This document shows positions 63,201-64,000 of a DNA stretch of 64,000 nt, piece after piece. Each line of letters begins with the position of its first letter. Position 1 is the first letter of the stretch. This DNA is from Eremophila alpestris peregrina (Eukaryota; Chordata; Aves; Passeriformes; Alaudidae). A program made the position numbers and the translations under genes. The notes beneath the pieces are model-generated. The model saw only the letters and a list, made by a program, of their open reading frames with translations, made no database searches and had not been told where the DNA came from. The stretch is taken from NCBI GenBank assembly GCA_009792885.1, contig WMCF01000018.1, positions 4,763,029 to 4,827,028 of the forward strand, written 5' to 3'.

Positions 63201-64000
63201 ACCAGCCAAAATTTTATTCACCTCATATCATGATCACTCTTGCAGTTCATTCTCTTCACTCCTAAAAGACTTTTTCTCATATACAATCATTCGTTAGGAC
63301 ACAGCATTGTTTGAAAAGGGTTACCCAGGTTATGTAGAGTCTTTGACACGCCTAAATAAATAGGAAATTGTCAGGAGGGCTCAGCTAAATAGTGCATGTG
63401 TGCATAGTGAAAATGCTTTTCTTGATACACAGAGGTTTCTAAAACACTGCACAACTTCCCACACTGCCAGGGGATGGGCCCACATTGTCTTTATCCTTGA
63501 TGGATAAATTGTAACTGTATTCCTTTTTTTTCTTTCTATCTTTTGAAAAAAGGTGCCACCCAAAGTCACTTGTTCAAAAGCTTGGCAAAAAATTTCATCA
63601 GCTGAAACTTCCTTGAAAATCAAGTACTAAGAAAAAACTGAAATTTGAAAGGGGAAAATGTCTGCATCACAAATTTTCCTAAAAATTATGTAACTTCTCA
63701 GAGATCTTTGGTAAAATAGAAAAACCCTTTTAAAAACTGTAGGACAAATTTGCTGGTAATAATAATAGGCAATAAAATTTCTAAATAAAAATAAGCATTT
63801 ATAATTTAAAATGAGTGTTCTTGCAGTGATAAATTTTATGACGGTCAACTTTAACACTTAATAGATGCATGTATTTCTTTAAAAAGTACACTTAAAGCCT
63901 CTTCTCATAGCTTTCAGATGTTATATTTAGTGCTATTTTCTGGTCAAAAAACAAAAAAAGAAATTTTTCCAAACAACACTAATTCATCTATCTTTCCTTA
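57286..64000. other. Unique AT-rich non-coding stretch
   Basis: No gene, RNA gene or mobile element recognised over 6.7 kb. A GC-richer patch at about 57480-57800 is open for about 64 codons on both strands without recognisable protein. A CA/TG-rich stretch is listed separately. The rest is plain AT-rich sequence to the window edge. Confidence 0.5.
60881..60932. repeat. Interrupted CA/TG microsatellite
   Basis: ACACCCACACGTGTGTGTGT is followed by GCACACAAATACACACATAC and ACACAAACACC. The TG run is flanked on both sides by CA-rich runs, so the tract is partly self-complementary. Short minus-strand frames through it (V-C-V-Y-V-C-I-C-V) are low-complexity artefacts. Confidence 0.88.

Overview
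This window looks like 64 kb of non-coding DNA from a bird genome, most likely a songbird (passerine). The evidence is the repeat content: many 5'-truncated CR1 LINE copies, several ending in the typical CR1 3' tail (repeats of the ATTCTATG/TGATTCTGTG type), avian ERVL-type LTR sequence, and a compact ERVK-like solo LTR. The background is AT-rich. I found no convincing protein-coding exon, tRNA, rRNA, CRISPR array or bacterial-style operon. Open frames of 60-156 codons occur on both strands. The ones I can explain lie inside CR1 copies (sense or antisense) or LTRs; the rest match no family I recognise and look like chance open frames.

Layout. 1-6.6 kb: unique AT-rich sequence with a GTTT-type microsatellite and small palindromes. 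6.6-6.9 kb: CR1 remnant (+). 6.9-16.4 kb: unique. 16.4-16.7 kb: truncated ERVL LTR (+). 20.7-21.7 kb: CR1 (-) with recognisable reverse-transcriptase sequence. 25.0-25.6 kb: a CR1-J/Y-like copy (-) carrying an in-frame 33-bp tandem duplication. 29.7-30.3 kb: near-complete solo ERVL LTR (+) with a probable 5-bp target-site duplication, followed by a CR1 scrap. 31.2 and 38.8-39.1 kb: very old CR1 remnants. 40.3-41.3 kb: CR1 (+) with a large internal deletion. 42.4 kb: CR1 (-). 46.9, 49.65 and 49.8-50.2 kb: CR1 3' ends (+). 51.3-51.6 kb: a CTCCT pentanucleotide array running into an assembly gap of Ns. 56.75-57.28 kb: ERVK-like solo LTR (-) with TATA box, poly(A) signal and a 6-bp flanking repeat. 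57.3-64 kb: unique, with a CA/TG-rich stretch at 60.9 kb.

No genes work together here. The window is best read as part of a gene desert or a very long intron. Functional sequence, if any, would be non-coding regulatory elements that need comparative data to detect. I did not find a new biological system. The most notable items are the two solo LTRs, the duplications inside CR1 copies, several perfect short inverted repeats, and the gap-flanking pentanucleotide array.
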